From NCBI GenBank assembly GCA_041394945.1, contig JAWKHH010000001.1:62001-126000 (forward strand): DNA of 64,000 bases, given 5' to 3'. The notes beneath the pieces were generated by a model that was given only the letters and a program-made list of their open reading frames with translations, was not told the origin of the DNA and ran no database searches. This DNA comes from Bryobacteraceae bacterium (lineage in GTDB: Bacteria > Acidobacteriota > Terriglobia > Bryobacterales > Bryobacteraceae). The stretch's first letter is position 1. Every line of letters starts with the position of its first letter. The position numbers and the translations under genes were made by a program. Positions 48,226 to 56,343 of this stretch are shown here, piece after piece.

Positions 48226-49583
48226 CGCCGGAGGAGCAGGCGGCGCGGCGGGCAGAACGCAAGTCCAATCCGGCGCTCGCGGTTCTTCAATCCACCGGTT
48301 TGTACCACAGCTTTCGGCTTCCGGACGGCTCCATTCTCGAGGGCGCCAATTCATTGGAGCGGCTCGAGCGGCGTGCCGCCAGCTACCCGATTCCGGTGGA
48401 GCTTCGAGGAAAAGCCGTACTCGATATCGGCCCATGGGACGGATTCTTCACATTCGATATGGAGCGGCGCGGCGCCTCGGTGACGGCAATCGACTACGTC
48501 GATCTCGACTCCTTTCGCGCCATCGCCGCGCTCATGAACTCGCGCGCCCGGTACGAGCGCATGGAGGTCTATCAACTGGACCCGGGCGTACACGGAACCT
48601 TCGACTACGTTCTGTTCCTTGGCGTCCTCTACCACTTGAAGCACCCGCTACTTGCCCTCGAGAAGGTGTGCGCAGTCACACGCGACCTGTGTGTCGTCGA
48701 AACCCATGTCGCCAACGCGGTTGAGTGGTCGCGCGGGGAGACGAGAACCTACCCGTGGATCGATATCTACGAGTACGACGAACTCGGCGGGCAGCTGGAC
48801 AACTGGTGCGGACCCTCCATTGAGGCCGTTCAGGCCCTGATCCGCATGGCCGGTTTCGCGTCCGCCGAGTTGCTCGATGTCTGCGACAACGCCGTCAGGT
48901 TCGCCGCCCGCCGGCATTGGCAGCACCTGCCGCCGAACACCGCGACGCCGGTAAGACTCCACGGACTCAGTTCGCACTGGAACCGCGGCAGGAGCTTCCG
49001 CTCAGATCGGGAAGAGTATCTTGCCCTCTGGTGCGAATGGGCCGGCGAAGCGCCGCCGATTACGTCCGTCTACCCGGAGATTGGGGGCTTCGGAGTCGCG
49101 CCGCTGTCCGCCGCGATGAGGCCGGAAGGCCTGCTGGTGAGCGTTCGCTTGCCACCGGGACTGCCGGCCGGCTCTCACGCGGCGCGCCTGAAAATCGGGG
49201 AACACGGTTGGTCCAACGCCGTTGAGTTCCACGTCGACCTGCCAGCGATTCCCGCCCCGGTCACGCTCGCGGGGATCGACGACGGCGTCACCTGGCAGCA
49301 CGACCAAGTCGAGTGGGAACACGGAGGCTGGATGACGTTGTGGGCAAGCGGCCTGACGCCCGAGGCCGATCCCGGGAACACGTACGTTGAGATCGATGGC
49401 ATCCCGCACGATCCCGCAGCCGTATCTCACGGCCAGGGTCAGATCAACGTCCGGCTCCGTCCGATCATCGGACCCGGAGAGCACACCGCTGCGATCATCC
49501 ACCGTGGAGCCCGTTCGGCATCGCGCCGGTTCCGGGTGACGGGTGGCCCGCCGCCGGTGCTCCCCACCCCGACCCCACGCTAG
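48222..49583 (+). CDS. CmoB-like methyltransferase fused to a C-terminal Ig-like region
   Basis: A 453-residue protein. Residues about 30-230 resemble the tRNA-modifying CmoB/Methyltransf_9 group: GKAVLDIGPWDGFFTFDMERRGASVTAIDY (SAM site, given in two parts by position 62-91) and YVLFLGVLYHLKHPLLALEKV. The C-terminal 200 residues look like two beta-sandwich repeats (GLLVSVRLPPG and NTYVEIDGIPHDPAA), which suggests a substrate or glycan-binding extension not present in CmoB. A tRNA role is therefore doubtful; methylation of a surface glycan or natural product is as likely. Overlaps the preceding stop by 4 bp. Confidence 0.8.
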   Translation: MTPEEQAARRAERKSNPALAVLQSTGLYHSFRLPDGSILEGANSLERLERRAASYPIPVELRGKAVLDIGPWDGFFTFDMERRGASVTAIDYVDLDSFRAIAALMNSRARYERMEVYQLDPGVHGTFDYVLFLGVLYHLKHPLLALEKVCAVTRDLCVVETHVANAVEWSRGETRTYPWIDIYEYDELGGQLDNWCGPSIEAVQALIRMAGFASAELLDVCDNAVRFAARRHWQHLPPNTATPVRLHGLSSHWNRGRSFRSDREEYLALWCEWAGEAPPITSVYPEIGGFGVAPLSAAMRPEGLLVSVRLPPGLPAGSHAARLKIGEHGWSNAVEFHVDLPAIPAPVTLAGIDDGVTWQHDQVEWEHGGWMTLWASGLTPEADPGNTYVEIDGIPHDPAAVSHGQGQINVRLRPIIGPGEHTAAIIHRGARSASRRFRVTGGPPPVLPTPTPR

Positions 49584-49600
49584 AATATCCATGGCGCTCC

Positions 49601-50467
49601 ATGCACAAGCTCCTTCTCCATAACGGCCGGATCGTACCCACTTCGGAACGCGGCATCTCGCCGGGCCAGGTGGGCTTCCTAAACGGCTGGGGTGTTTTTT
49701 CCACGATCCGCGTGGTCGACGGGGTCCTGTTCGCTTTTGAGCGGCACTGGGCCCGGATGTCGCGCGATGCCGAGCTGCTGCACGTCCCGATGCCCGCCCG
49801 CGACGCGTTCCACGCCGACCTCCTGCGCCTCATCAATGCGAATGACGCCCGCAACGCCACGCTCCGCACGGCGGTGGTCCGCAACCGGGGCGGGTTCTTC
49901 GAGGGCGAAGGGATCGAGTCGGATTTCGACGTGGTCGCCTTCACCACCGGTCTGAACCGCTGGGGCGAAAGCGTCGCGCTCGGCGTTCAGGCGGACGCCC
50001 GTCACGGGTCATCCCCGTTTGCGGGCACGAAAGTAACTTCCTGGGTGCAGAACCTCACCTTCCTCGAGAACGCCCGGGCCCAGGGGTACGACGAAGTGGT
50101 GCTGCTCGACGAGCACGGCCGGGTGAGCGAGTGTACGTCAGCCAACATTTTCGCCGAGGTCCGGACGGGGGAAGTTTACACTCCGCCGCTGTTTTCCGGG
50201 TGTCTGCCGGGCGTGACGCGTGCGATCCTGCTCGAAGAAATCCGGGCGGACCAGTACGAGATCCGCGAAAAGCACCTCTCGCTCGACGACCTCTACGCCG
50301 CGCCTTCGGTTTTCATCACTTCGACGACGCGCGAACTGCTTCCGGTGGCCGCCATCGCCGGACGGCCGCTCCTCCGTACGGGCAACGCAGCCTGGGACTT
50401 ACAGGCGGCCTTTTCCAGTTACATGCGGGCTTACGCAGCCAAAACGTCGCCGGTTGGTACGCACTAA
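49601..50467 (+). CDS. class IV aminotransferase (BCAT/ADC lyase-like)
   Basis: A 288-residue PLP enzyme of fold type IV. The catalytic Lys is in AGTKVTSWVQNL, the phosphate/PLP region is RVSECTSANIFAEV and the late loop is LPGVTRAILLEE with FITSTTRELLPV. It may be a branched-chain aminotransferase, a D-amino acid transaminase or an aminodeoxychorismate lyase; the substrate cannot be settled from motifs. A TAGAAT hexamer at 49581-49586 gives a very short leader. It begins 17 bp after the methyltransferase. The following gene has its own promoter, so the LPS cluster is probably separate. Confidence 0.88.
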   Translation: MHKLLLHNGRIVPTSERGISPGQVGFLNGWGVFSTIRVVDGVLFAFERHWARMSRDAELLHVPMPARDAFHADLLRLINANDARNATLRTAVVRNRGGFFEGEGIESDFDVVAFTTGLNRWGESVALGVQADARHGSSPFAGTKVTSWVQNLTFLENARAQGYDEVVLLDEHGRVSECTSANIFAEVRTGEVYTPPLFSGCLPGVTRAILLEEIRADQYEIREKHLSLDDLYAAPSVFITSTTRELLPVAAIAGRPLLRTGNAAWDLQAAFSSYMRAYAAKTSPVGTH

Positions 50468-50480
50468 GTCCCTCGCTCTA

Positions 50481-50509
50481 TTGCGCCGTAGGAAAGGCAG
50501 TACTATTAT
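50481..50509 (+). promoter_or_regulatory. sigma70-like promoter of the zinc-ribbon/heptosyltransferase cluster
   Basis: TTGCGC (50481-50486) and TATTAT (50504-50509) are separated by exactly 17 bp. The expected transcription start is near 50516, 14 nt before the ATG at 50530. The local AT-richness (TACTATTATTAGAATTTG) stands out from the surrounding GC-rich DNA. Confidence 0.6.
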
Positions 50510-50529
50510 TAGAATTTGTAAGCGTCCCG

Positions 50530-50943
50530 ATGCTCTCGATCTGCCCAAAGTGCGGCTCCGACAACACGCGCATGTCCCGGAGGAAGGGATTTTGGAACCG
50601 CCTCGCCAGTCTTTGCGGTTTCCTCGTCCTTTGCTGCCGCGATTGCGGCTGCCGGCACGAAATCCCCTTTTGGGGGATCGGACGGTATGCCCGCTGCCCG
50701 CACTGCCTGCGCGAGGACCTCAGCGACTGGTCCGAACCCTACCGTCTCCCCAACCGCTTCTTTCGCGCTCTGCGCTACTTCGGCGCCCGCGAACACCGCT
50801 GCGCCCCGTGCCGGATCAACTTCGTGAGCTTCCGCCCGCGGCGAGCCGCCTACGTGCCCTCGTGGCGCCGTCCCGAGTCGCATGAGCGCTCCGCCGCGCC
50901 CGCTTCCGCAACCCAACCCGACGTCTCCCAACTGGCCCGCTGA
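50530..50943 (+). CDS. zinc-ribbon protein with four Cys pairs, unknown function
   Basis: A 137-residue basic protein I do not recognise. Four CxxC-type pairs are visible: CPKC, CRDC, CPHC and CAPC, consistent with two zinc ribbons, plus a short hydrophobic stretch (ASLCGFLVLCC) that could be buried or membrane-associated. The C-terminal 40 residues are Arg/Ser/Pro-rich and disordered; they lie in the part that overlaps the waaF gene by 62 bp. It is preceded by a promoter with good spacing and heads the heptosyltransferase cluster, so a structural or regulatory role in envelope synthesis is possible but speculative. Confidence 0.72.
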   Translation: MLSICPKCGSDNTRMSRRKGFWNRLASLCGFLVLCCRDCGCRHEIPFWGIGRYARCPHCLREDLSDWSEPYRLPNRFFRALRYFGAREHRCAPCRINFVSFRPRRAAYVPSWRRPESHERSAAPASATQPDVSQLAR

Positions 50944-51967
50944 CCCCGCCCGGATCCTCATTCGCGCCACCAACTGGGTGGGCGACGCGGTGATGTCACT
51001 GCCGGCTATTCGTGCCGTCCGCGAGCGTTTCCCCGTCGCTCACGTGGCGCTGATCGGATTTCCGTGGGTCTGGGAGTTGTACGCGCGGGAGACGTTCCTC
51101 GACGAGTTCGTCCCGCTCACTGGCAGGCGCGGGTGGCGGGATTTCGGCGTCAAGTTCGAACTCGCATCTGAGCTGCGGCGGCGCCGGTTCGACATGGCGC
51201 TGCTGCTGCCGAATTCCTTCGAATCGGCCGCCCTGGCCTACGCGGCGGGCGTGCCGGACCGTTGCGGCTACGATCGGGACGGGCGTGGGGCCCTGCTTTC
51301 CCACCCGGTTCCCCGCCCCCGGCCGGGCGAGACGCCGCGCCACGAGTCGTTCTACTATCTGGAGTTGCTGCGGCGGCTCGGCTGGATTCCGGCTTTGCCG
51401 CCGCCCGGGGAGATCCTGTTCGAGAATCGCGATGCGATGGCGGTGGCGGGCGGGGCGAAGCTCGCGGTGGCCGGTTTCGGCGGCGAGGTAGTTGGCGTCT
51501 GTCCCGGGGCGGCGTTCGGTACGGCGAAACGGTGGCTCCCGGAGCGTTTCGCGGAGGCCGCGCGGCGGGTGATGGACGCAACCGGCGCGGACGCCGCGGT
51601 TTTCGGGACCCCGGCCGAGCGCGACGTATGTGAGACGGTTGCGAGGGCGATCGGCTCTCGGGCGCGCAACCTGGCCGGCAGCACGTCGCTTGCCGACTTC
51701 ATCGAAATGGCCGCCGCCTGCCTATTGTTTCTGACGAACGATTCGGGGTCGATGCACGTCGCCTCGGCGGCGGGCACGCCTACGGTGGCGATCTTCGGCG
51801 CGACGGACGCCACGGCTACCGGGCCTTCGAGCGCACGGGCCGTGGTTGTGTCGCGAAAAGTCGAGTGCAGCCCGTGCCTGCTACGGGAATGCCCGATCGA
51901 CCATCGCTGCATGCTCGCCGTGGAACCGGCGACAGTGGCGGAGACCGCGCTGAACCTGCTCAAATAA
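50882..51967 (+). CDS. waaF: lipopolysaccharide heptosyltransferase II
   Basis: A 361-residue GT9 glycosyltransferase adding the second heptose to the LPS inner core at the cytoplasmic face. The motifs are RATNWVGDAVMSLPAI, DMALLLPNSFESA, GVPDRCGYDRDGR, VGVCPGAAFGTAKRWLPERFAEA, NDSGSMHVASAAGTPTVAIFGATD and the Cys-rich EC SPC..EC tail (VECSPCLLRECP) typical of WaaF. The first 20 residues are Pro-rich and overlap the zinc-ribbon gene; a start closer to ILIRATN is conceivable. Third-from-last region matches WaaF better than WaaC. The presence of both enzymes implies a heptose-containing LPS. Confidence 0.93.
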   Translation: MSAPPRPLPQPNPTSPNWPADPARILIRATNWVGDAVMSLPAIRAVRERFPVAHVALIGFPWVWELYARETFLDEFVPLTGRRGWRDFGVKFELASELRRRRFDMALLLPNSFESAALAYAAGVPDRCGYDRDGRGALLSHPVPRPRPGETPRHESFYYLELLRRLGWIPALPPPGEILFENRDAMAVAGGAKLAVAGFGGEVVGVCPGAAFGTAKRWLPERFAEAARRVMDATGADAAVFGTPAERDVCETVARAIGSRARNLAGSTSLADFIEMAAACLLFLTNDSGSMHVASAAGTPTVAIFGATDATATGPSSARAVVVSRKVECSPCLLRECPIDHRCMLAVEPATVAETALNLLK

Positions 51968-51985
51968 GACGAGTTGGATACGAGG

Positions 51986-52315
51986 GTGAAAATCGTAGCG
52001 GGCGCCGCGCCGCGCCTGGAACCAGGGACTGTTTTCGTGCGCGGCTATTTCGATCCACTGCTTTCTGCGCACGTAGAGGCGCTCCGGCGGCACAAAACGG
52101 CCGCGCCGCTGGCGGTACTGCTCGAAGATCCGGAAGCGCCGCTGCTGCCGCGGCAGGCGCGCGCAGAGCTGTTGGCCGCGCTCGATCTCGTCGACTACGT
52201 ACTCCTCGACTCGAACGTACCCGGCGCCGCAACGGCGGCCGACCTCTGCGGAGACGATCTCGCCCGGCGCGATGCGCTCATTCACCATGTCGCCTCCAGG
52301 CACGGGAGGCTCTGA
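51986..52315 (+). CDS. degenerate HldE-like nucleotidyltransferase, 109 residues
   Basis: Recognisable as the nucleotidyltransferase fold of HldE/RfaE2 (ADP-heptose synthesis): RGYFDPLLSAHVEALRRHK mirrors the NGCFDILHAGHVxYL segment, and RAELLAALDLVDYVLL mirrors the later helix. The nucleotide-binding HxGH is altered (LLSAH), and the protein is about 40 residues shorter than functional domains, with no KGxRP loop, so it is probably not active as an adenylyltransferase. It sits between the two heptosyltransferases. GTG at 51986, preceded by ACGAGG, is preferred to TTG at 51974. It may be a regulator or a remnant. Confidence 0.65.
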   Translation: MKIVAGAAPRLEPGTVFVRGYFDPLLSAHVEALRRHKTAAPLAVLLEDPEAPLLPRQARAELLAALDLVDYVLLDSNVPGAATAADLCGDDLARRDALIHHVASRHGRL

Positions 52316-52321
52316 CCGGAA

Positions 52322-53284
52322 GTGCGGGTTCTCTTGGTTCGACTTGGGGCAATGGGCGATATTATCCACGCGCTGCCCGCCGCGGCCACCATCCGCACTG
52401 CGATCGGCGATTGCGCGCTCACGTGGATGGTGGAGCCGAAGTGGGCGCCGCTGCTCGAGGGCAATCCGTACGTCGACGCCGTGCTGCCGTTCGACCGGCG
52501 GTCACTGGGCGGCCTCGCGAGCGCAGTGCGGCAGCTTCGCGCCGGAGGATTCGAACTCGCGCTGGACTTGCAGGGGCTGATCAAGTCCGCCATCGCCGGC
52601 GCCATCGCGCGGCCGGACCGGATTTTCGGCCTGCATCGGTCACTCGTTCGGGAGCGCCCGGCGGCATTCTTTTATTCGACCGAGGTGCGGTCCGAGGCGG
52701 CGCATGTGGTCGACCGTTACCTCGACGTGGCGCTGGCGGCCGGGGGCGGGCGACCGGCAAAGCTTTTCCCCATCCCGGCGGGGGCGGCGGAAGGCCAGTT
52801 GCCAGCCGGGCGATTCGTGCTCGGGTGCCCGTTCGCCGGGTGGCGTTCGAAGCAATGGCCGCTCGAACATTGGGCGGCGCTCGGCGAGCGGCTACAGGCC
52901 GTGGGCGTGCCGCTGGTGCTGAATGGGCCACCGTCGGAAGCGGCGGCGCTGGCCGGGGTGGCGCATACGCAGGCGCACACGTCCGGGCTTCCGGGATTGA
53001 TCGACGCGACGCGGAAGGCCACCGGCGTGGTGGGCGTGGACAGCGGGCCGCTGCACCTGGCGGCGGCGCTCGAGAGGCCCGGAGTAGCGATCTTCGGGCC
53101 AACGGATCCGGCGCGGAACGGCCCCTACGGCGGAGCCATCCGCGTGCTGCGCGCCACCGATGCGGAGACCACGTATAGGCGCGGCGCCGAAATCGCCACT
53201 TCGATGCGCGCCATCGATCCTGATTCCGTGTTTGAAACGTTAACCGCCGCCGTAGCCGCCGAGAGAGACAGCCTGAGCCGATGA
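52322..53284 (+). CDS. waaC: lipopolysaccharide heptosyltransferase I
   Basis: A 320-residue GT9 enzyme starting with GTG. Motifs: RVLLVRLGAMGDIIHALPA, ALDLQGLIKSAIAGAI, RIFGLHRSLVRERPAAFFY, LGCPFAGWRSKQWPLEHW, GVVGVDSGPLHLAAALERPGVAIFGPTDP. These are diagnostic for WaaC, which transfers the first heptose to Kdo in the LPS core. It lies 6 bp downstream of the HldE-like gene and overlaps the following membrane methyltransferase by 4 bp (ATGA at 53281), so all belong to one operon. Confidence 0.93.
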   Translation: MRVLLVRLGAMGDIIHALPAAATIRTAIGDCALTWMVEPKWAPLLEGNPYVDAVLPFDRRSLGGLASAVRQLRAGGFELALDLQGLIKSAIAGAIARPDRIFGLHRSLVRERPAAFFYSTEVRSEAAHVVDRYLDVALAAGGGRPAKLFPIPAGAAEGQLPAGRFVLGCPFAGWRSKQWPLEHWAALGERLQAVGVPLVLNGPPSEAAALAGVAHTQAHTSGLPGLIDATRKATGVVGVDSGPLHLAAALERPGVAIFGPTDPARNGPYGGAIRVLRATDAETTYRRGAEIATSMRAIDPDSVFETLTAAVAAERDSLSR

Positions 53285-53871
53285 CGCCGCATCCACATAC
53301 CCGCTACCGCCGCTACTGGTTTCCGAAGCACTATGCCGACGAAGTGCAGCGGTTACGCGTCCCGCTCGGATTCGTGATGGTTGCGATCTTCGCGTGGCGC
53401 GCGGATCCGCAGTCGTGGTCGTTAATCGCGGGCGGCGGGATCGCGGCGATCGGGCTGCTGCTCCGGGCGTGGGCGGCCGGGCATCTGGCGAAGAATCAGA
53501 TTCTCGCCACCACCGGACCGTTCGGGCACGTGCGGAATCCGCTCTACATCGGGACGCTGACCGTGGCGATGGGAGTGGCGCTCGCCGCGCGGGAGGTGTG
53601 GTTGGCGATTCTGTTCGCGGCGGCGTTCGTGTTCGTGTATCTGCCGGCCGTGGAGTTGGAGGAACAGCACCTGCGAGCTCTGTTTTCCGACTATGCGGAC
53701 TACGCGGAGGAGGTGCCGATGCTGGCGCCGCGCTGGAAGACGGCTTATGGCGGCGGACGGTTCCGGTGGGCGCTTTGGGCGCGGAATCAGGAATACCAGG
53801 CCCTGCTCGGGCTGAGCGCGGGATTCGCGTACCTGGCCTGGAGAGCGGGCGTGTTGGCGGCTCCCTGGTAG
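53281..53871 (+). CDS. membrane methyltransferase, ICMT/PEMT-like
   Basis: A 196-residue protein with four or so hydrophobic segments. The SAM-binding block GPFGHVRNPLYIGTL and the later ELEEQHLRALFSDYADYAEEVPML match the isoprenylcysteine carboxyl methyltransferase/phospholipid methyltransferase superfamily in bacteria. The bacterial substrate is not a prenylated protein; lipid or polyprenyl-linked substrates are more likely. It is the last gene of the heptosyltransferase operon and overlaps the convergent gene at 53787-54236 by 85 bp. Confidence 0.85.
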   Translation: MTPHPHTRYRRYWFPKHYADEVQRLRVPLGFVMVAIFAWRADPQSWSLIAGGGIAAIGLLLRAWAAGHLAKNQILATTGPFGHVRNPLYIGTLTVAMGVALAAREVWLAILFAAAFVFVYLPAVELEEQHLRALFSDYADYAEEVPMLAPRWKTAYGGGRFRWALWARNQEYQALLGLSAGFAYLAWRAGVLAAPW

Positions 53872-54236
53872 GGTTCGGCGCTCCAGCACCGGTTCCAGGA
53901 ATTCCGAGCCAACAGGAGGCGGGCGGCCCCATCGGGCTTTGTAGCTTCGAACAGACAAGTTCGTGAGCCTGCCCGGCCCTCCACGCTAACGCGTTTGTCG
54001 TGCTGGCTCACTCTGTAGACCATCTTGGCGCCATGCGTAGCCCGCAGAGATTCGATTGGACCACTCTCCGTGTTCATACGGATGTGAACCTGTCCGTCCT
54101 CGCCGATGAGCACGTCCACCGGACCTGAGAAGGCGTCCTGCCGCACGGCCCCTTCCGCCGCCGCGAGCAGTTCTTCAGCGTTTCTCCAGAAACCGTTGTC
54201 GCGATCTGGCCGGGCTGCCCTCACAAAGTAGCTCAT
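53787..54236 (-). CDS. hypothetical 149-residue protein
   Basis: I do not recognise a family. The protein begins MSYFVRAARPDRDNGFWRNAEELLAAAEGA and contains a plausible two-layer region: VDVLIGEDGQVHIRMNTESGPIESL, then KMVYRVSQHDKRVSVEGRAGSRTCLFEATK. It has no signal peptide or membrane segment. Reasons to call it real are the amphipathic pattern in the first 100 residues and the lack of any other gene in 53872-54236; reasons for doubt are the 85-bp overlap with the convergent methyltransferase and a less convincing C-terminus. The gene is divergent from dacB, start to start about 36 bp. Confidence 0.5.
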   Translation of the reverse strand: MSYFVRAARPDRDNGFWRNAEELLAAAEGAVRQDAFSGPVDVLIGEDGQVHIRMNTESGPIESLRATHGAKMVYRVSQHDKRVSVEGRAGSRTCLFEATKPDGAARLLLARNSWNRCWSAEPYQGAANTPALQARYANPALSPSRAWYS

Positions 54237-54272
54237 CGGCCAGCCGGTGGAACCCATGAGATGTTTGGGAGA

Positions 54273-55751
54273 ATGGGTTCGACACGCCTTATGCATTTTC
54301 TGCCGCGCTTCGCGCTGCCGCTCGTGGCGTCCGCGATGCTCGCCGCGGCCCCCCCTGCCGCCGAGCAGATCCAGGCGCTCATAGACGCGCATCCGCCCGT
54401 CCAGCGTGGACAGTGGGGAGCTCTGTTCGTGGATCTTCGCTCCGGCGAGGTCCTCTTCTCTCAAAACGCGGATTCGCTGTTCACCCCTGCCAGCAACGCC
54501 AAGCTTCTCTCCTCGGCCGCCGTGCTCGACAAGCTCGGTCCCGGGTTCCGCTTCGTAACCCGGCTCTGCGCCACGGCCCCGCTGAACAATGACGGCGTGC
54601 TCGCCGGCGACCTCATCCTTCGCGGCGGCGGCGACCCCACGCTCGGACGCGCACGGGTGCCCTACGACGCCAAGGCTCCGCCGGCCGATTCGCTCGGCGC
54701 GCTCGCCGAACTCGTCGAGGCCGCCTGGAACTCCGGCCTGCGGAGGGTGGAGGGCGACGTGGCGGGCGACGATACGCGATATCCGTGGATGCCCTTCCCG
54801 GAAGGCTGGGCGCAGGACGACACCGTCTTCGGCTATGGCGCACCGGTAGGCGCGCTCACGCTGCACGACAACCTGTTCCTGCTGCGCCTCACGGCCGCGG
54901 AGCCGGGCGAACCGCCGCGGCTCGACGTGGATCCGCCGCTGCCGTACTTCACCTTCGACAACCGCGCCGTCACCGCCGCGCCAAGGGATGACACGCGGAT
55001 CTATCTCGATCGCCGCCCCGGCTCGCGCCACGTCGAGATCCGTGGCCACATCGCCGCCGGCCGCGCGAGGTCGTACGAAATCGCGGTGAGCGATCCGGCC
55101 GCGTACGCCGCCTACGCGCTGCGGCGCCTGCTCATCCGCCGCGGCATCGCCGTGAGGGGCAGCTTCCATGCGCACCACCGGCTACCCGCGCAACCGGCGC
55201 CGAAGCCGCCCGAGGGCGAGGTCACGCTGGCCGAGCGCGAATCCCCGCCGCTAGCGCAAATTCTCCAGGTCACGGGCAAGGTTAGCAACAACCTATGGGC
55301 CGAAATCGCGATTCGCGAAGCGGCCCGGGCTTCCGAGACCGATCCGCCGGCTCTGATCGGCGGATTCCTGAACTCCATCGATGTTCCGGACACGGACTTC
55401 CGGCTGCAGGACGGCTCCGGCCTCTCTCGTCTGGACCTGGTGAGCCCGGCCGCTCTCGTGCGCCTGCTACGGCACATGGCCGCGCAGCCGGATCGGGAGG
55501 CCTGGTTTTCGATTCTCCCCGTGGCTGGAAGGGAAGGCACGCTCGACTCGCGCTTCCGGCGGGGAACCAACGGCCACGGCCGAGTGGCGGCAAAGACGGG
55601 CACGCTTTCCGGCGTCGGCGCGCTCTCCGGCTACGCCGGGCTCGACTCCCAGAATCCGGTGGTGTTCTCCGTGCTCGTGAACAACGTGAACGCGCGCAGC
55701 GCCGAGATCCGCGGATTCATCGACGGTCTGGTGGCGCTATTCGTTCCGTAG
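54273..55751 (+). CDS. dacB: D-alanyl-D-alanine carboxypeptidase/endopeptidase (PBP4 type)
   Basis: A 492-residue periplasmic class C penicillin-binding protein. The signal peptide is around MHFLPRFALPLVASAMLAAAPPA. Motifs are the nucleophile S-x-x-K in TPASNAKLLSSAAVLDKLG, SNNLWAE (S-x-N) and KTGTLSGVGALSGYAG (K-T-G), with the large insert LFLRxxxGGGDPTLGR (RGGGDPTLG) characteristic of DacB. It trims peptidoglycan peptides and cross-links. Start is uncertain among ATGs at 54261, 54273 and 54291; 54273 has GGGAGA right upstream. Confidence 0.93.
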   Translation: MGSTRLMHFLPRFALPLVASAMLAAAPPAAEQIQALIDAHPPVQRGQWGALFVDLRSGEVLFSQNADSLFTPASNAKLLSSAAVLDKLGPGFRFVTRLCATAPLNNDGVLAGDLILRGGGDPTLGRARVPYDAKAPPADSLGALAELVEAAWNSGLRRVEGDVAGDDTRYPWMPFPEGWAQDDTVFGYGAPVGALTLHDNLFLLRLTAAEPGEPPRLDVDPPLPYFTFDNRAVTAAPRDDTRIYLDRRPGSRHVEIRGHIAAGRARSYEIAVSDPAAYAAYALRRLLIRRGIAVRGSFHAHHRLPAQPAPKPPEGEVTLAERESPPLAQILQVTGKVSNNLWAEIAIREAARASETDPPALIGGFLNSIDVPDTDFRLQDGSGLSRLDLVSPAALVRLLRHMAAQPDREAWFSILPVAGREGTLDSRFRRGTNGHGRVAAKTGTLSGVGALSGYAGLDSQNPVVFSVLVNNVNARSAEIRGFIDGLVALFVP

Positions 55752-55764
55752 CCCGGGAAGGGCC

Positions 55765-56343
55765 TCAGTGTCCCAACGCGACCAGCACGCGCTCGGTGAT
55801 TTCCTCGATCATGGCCGGTAACGCCGCATCGAGCGCCAGCGTGATCGCCGCGCGCACCCGTTCCGGGTCCACCTCCGGCGGACGGGCGCGCTCCTCGGCG
55901 ATGGCCTCGGCCACCGCGGCGTCCACGGCCTGCTTCTTTTCGACGAGGTGTTCGCCGAACAGGCCGCGCGCAAACTGCGCCGCCTCAAGGAGCGGGTTGA
56001 TGGTCTCCATCACCACCGAGGCTTCGAAAGGTTTCCGCAACACCGCGTCGCACCCGGCGCGGCGCGCCTCCTCTTCGTCGAACGGCTCGAGGATCCCCGC
56101 CGTCAGCACCACCCGTACATGCCGCGTCTCGGGCTGGCTCTTCAGCCAGCGGCACAACTCAAACCCGCTCCGCGTGGGCAGATAGGCGTCGGCCAGCACC
56201 ACATCGGGATCGACATCGGTGAAACGGACGTAGGCCGTCTCGCCGTCGGTAACCGAAACCACCTCCAGCCCCTCCTCGCGAAGAATGCGCTCTCCCATCC
56301 GCTGCGCATTCGGCGAGTCGTCGGCCAGCAGGACCCGGCTCAT
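55765..56343 (-). CDS. single-domain response regulator with C-terminal helical extension
   Basis: A 192-residue protein. Residues 1-120 form a CheY-like receiver: LLADDSPNAQRM (acid pocket), VVLADAYLPTRSG (phospho-acceptor Asp about 53), TAGIL and RKPF (Lys). The C-terminal 70 residues are Glu/Ala-rich helices (ALDAALPAMIEEITERVLVALG), a type of dimerisation or protein-binding tail seen in Myxococcus FrzS- or PilZ-free regulators; no output DNA-binding domain is present. It overlaps the bamD stop by 4 bp. A kinase partner is not evident in this window. Confidence 0.85.
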   Translation of the reverse strand: MSRVLLADDSPNAQRMGERILREEGLEVVSVTDGETAYVRFTDVDPDVVLADAYLPTRSGFELCRWLKSQPETRHVRVVLTAGILEPFDEEEARRAGCDAVLRKPFEASVVMETINPLLEAAQFARGLFGEHLVEKKQAVDAAVAEAIAEERARPPEVDPERVRAAITLALDAALPAMIEEITERVLVALGH

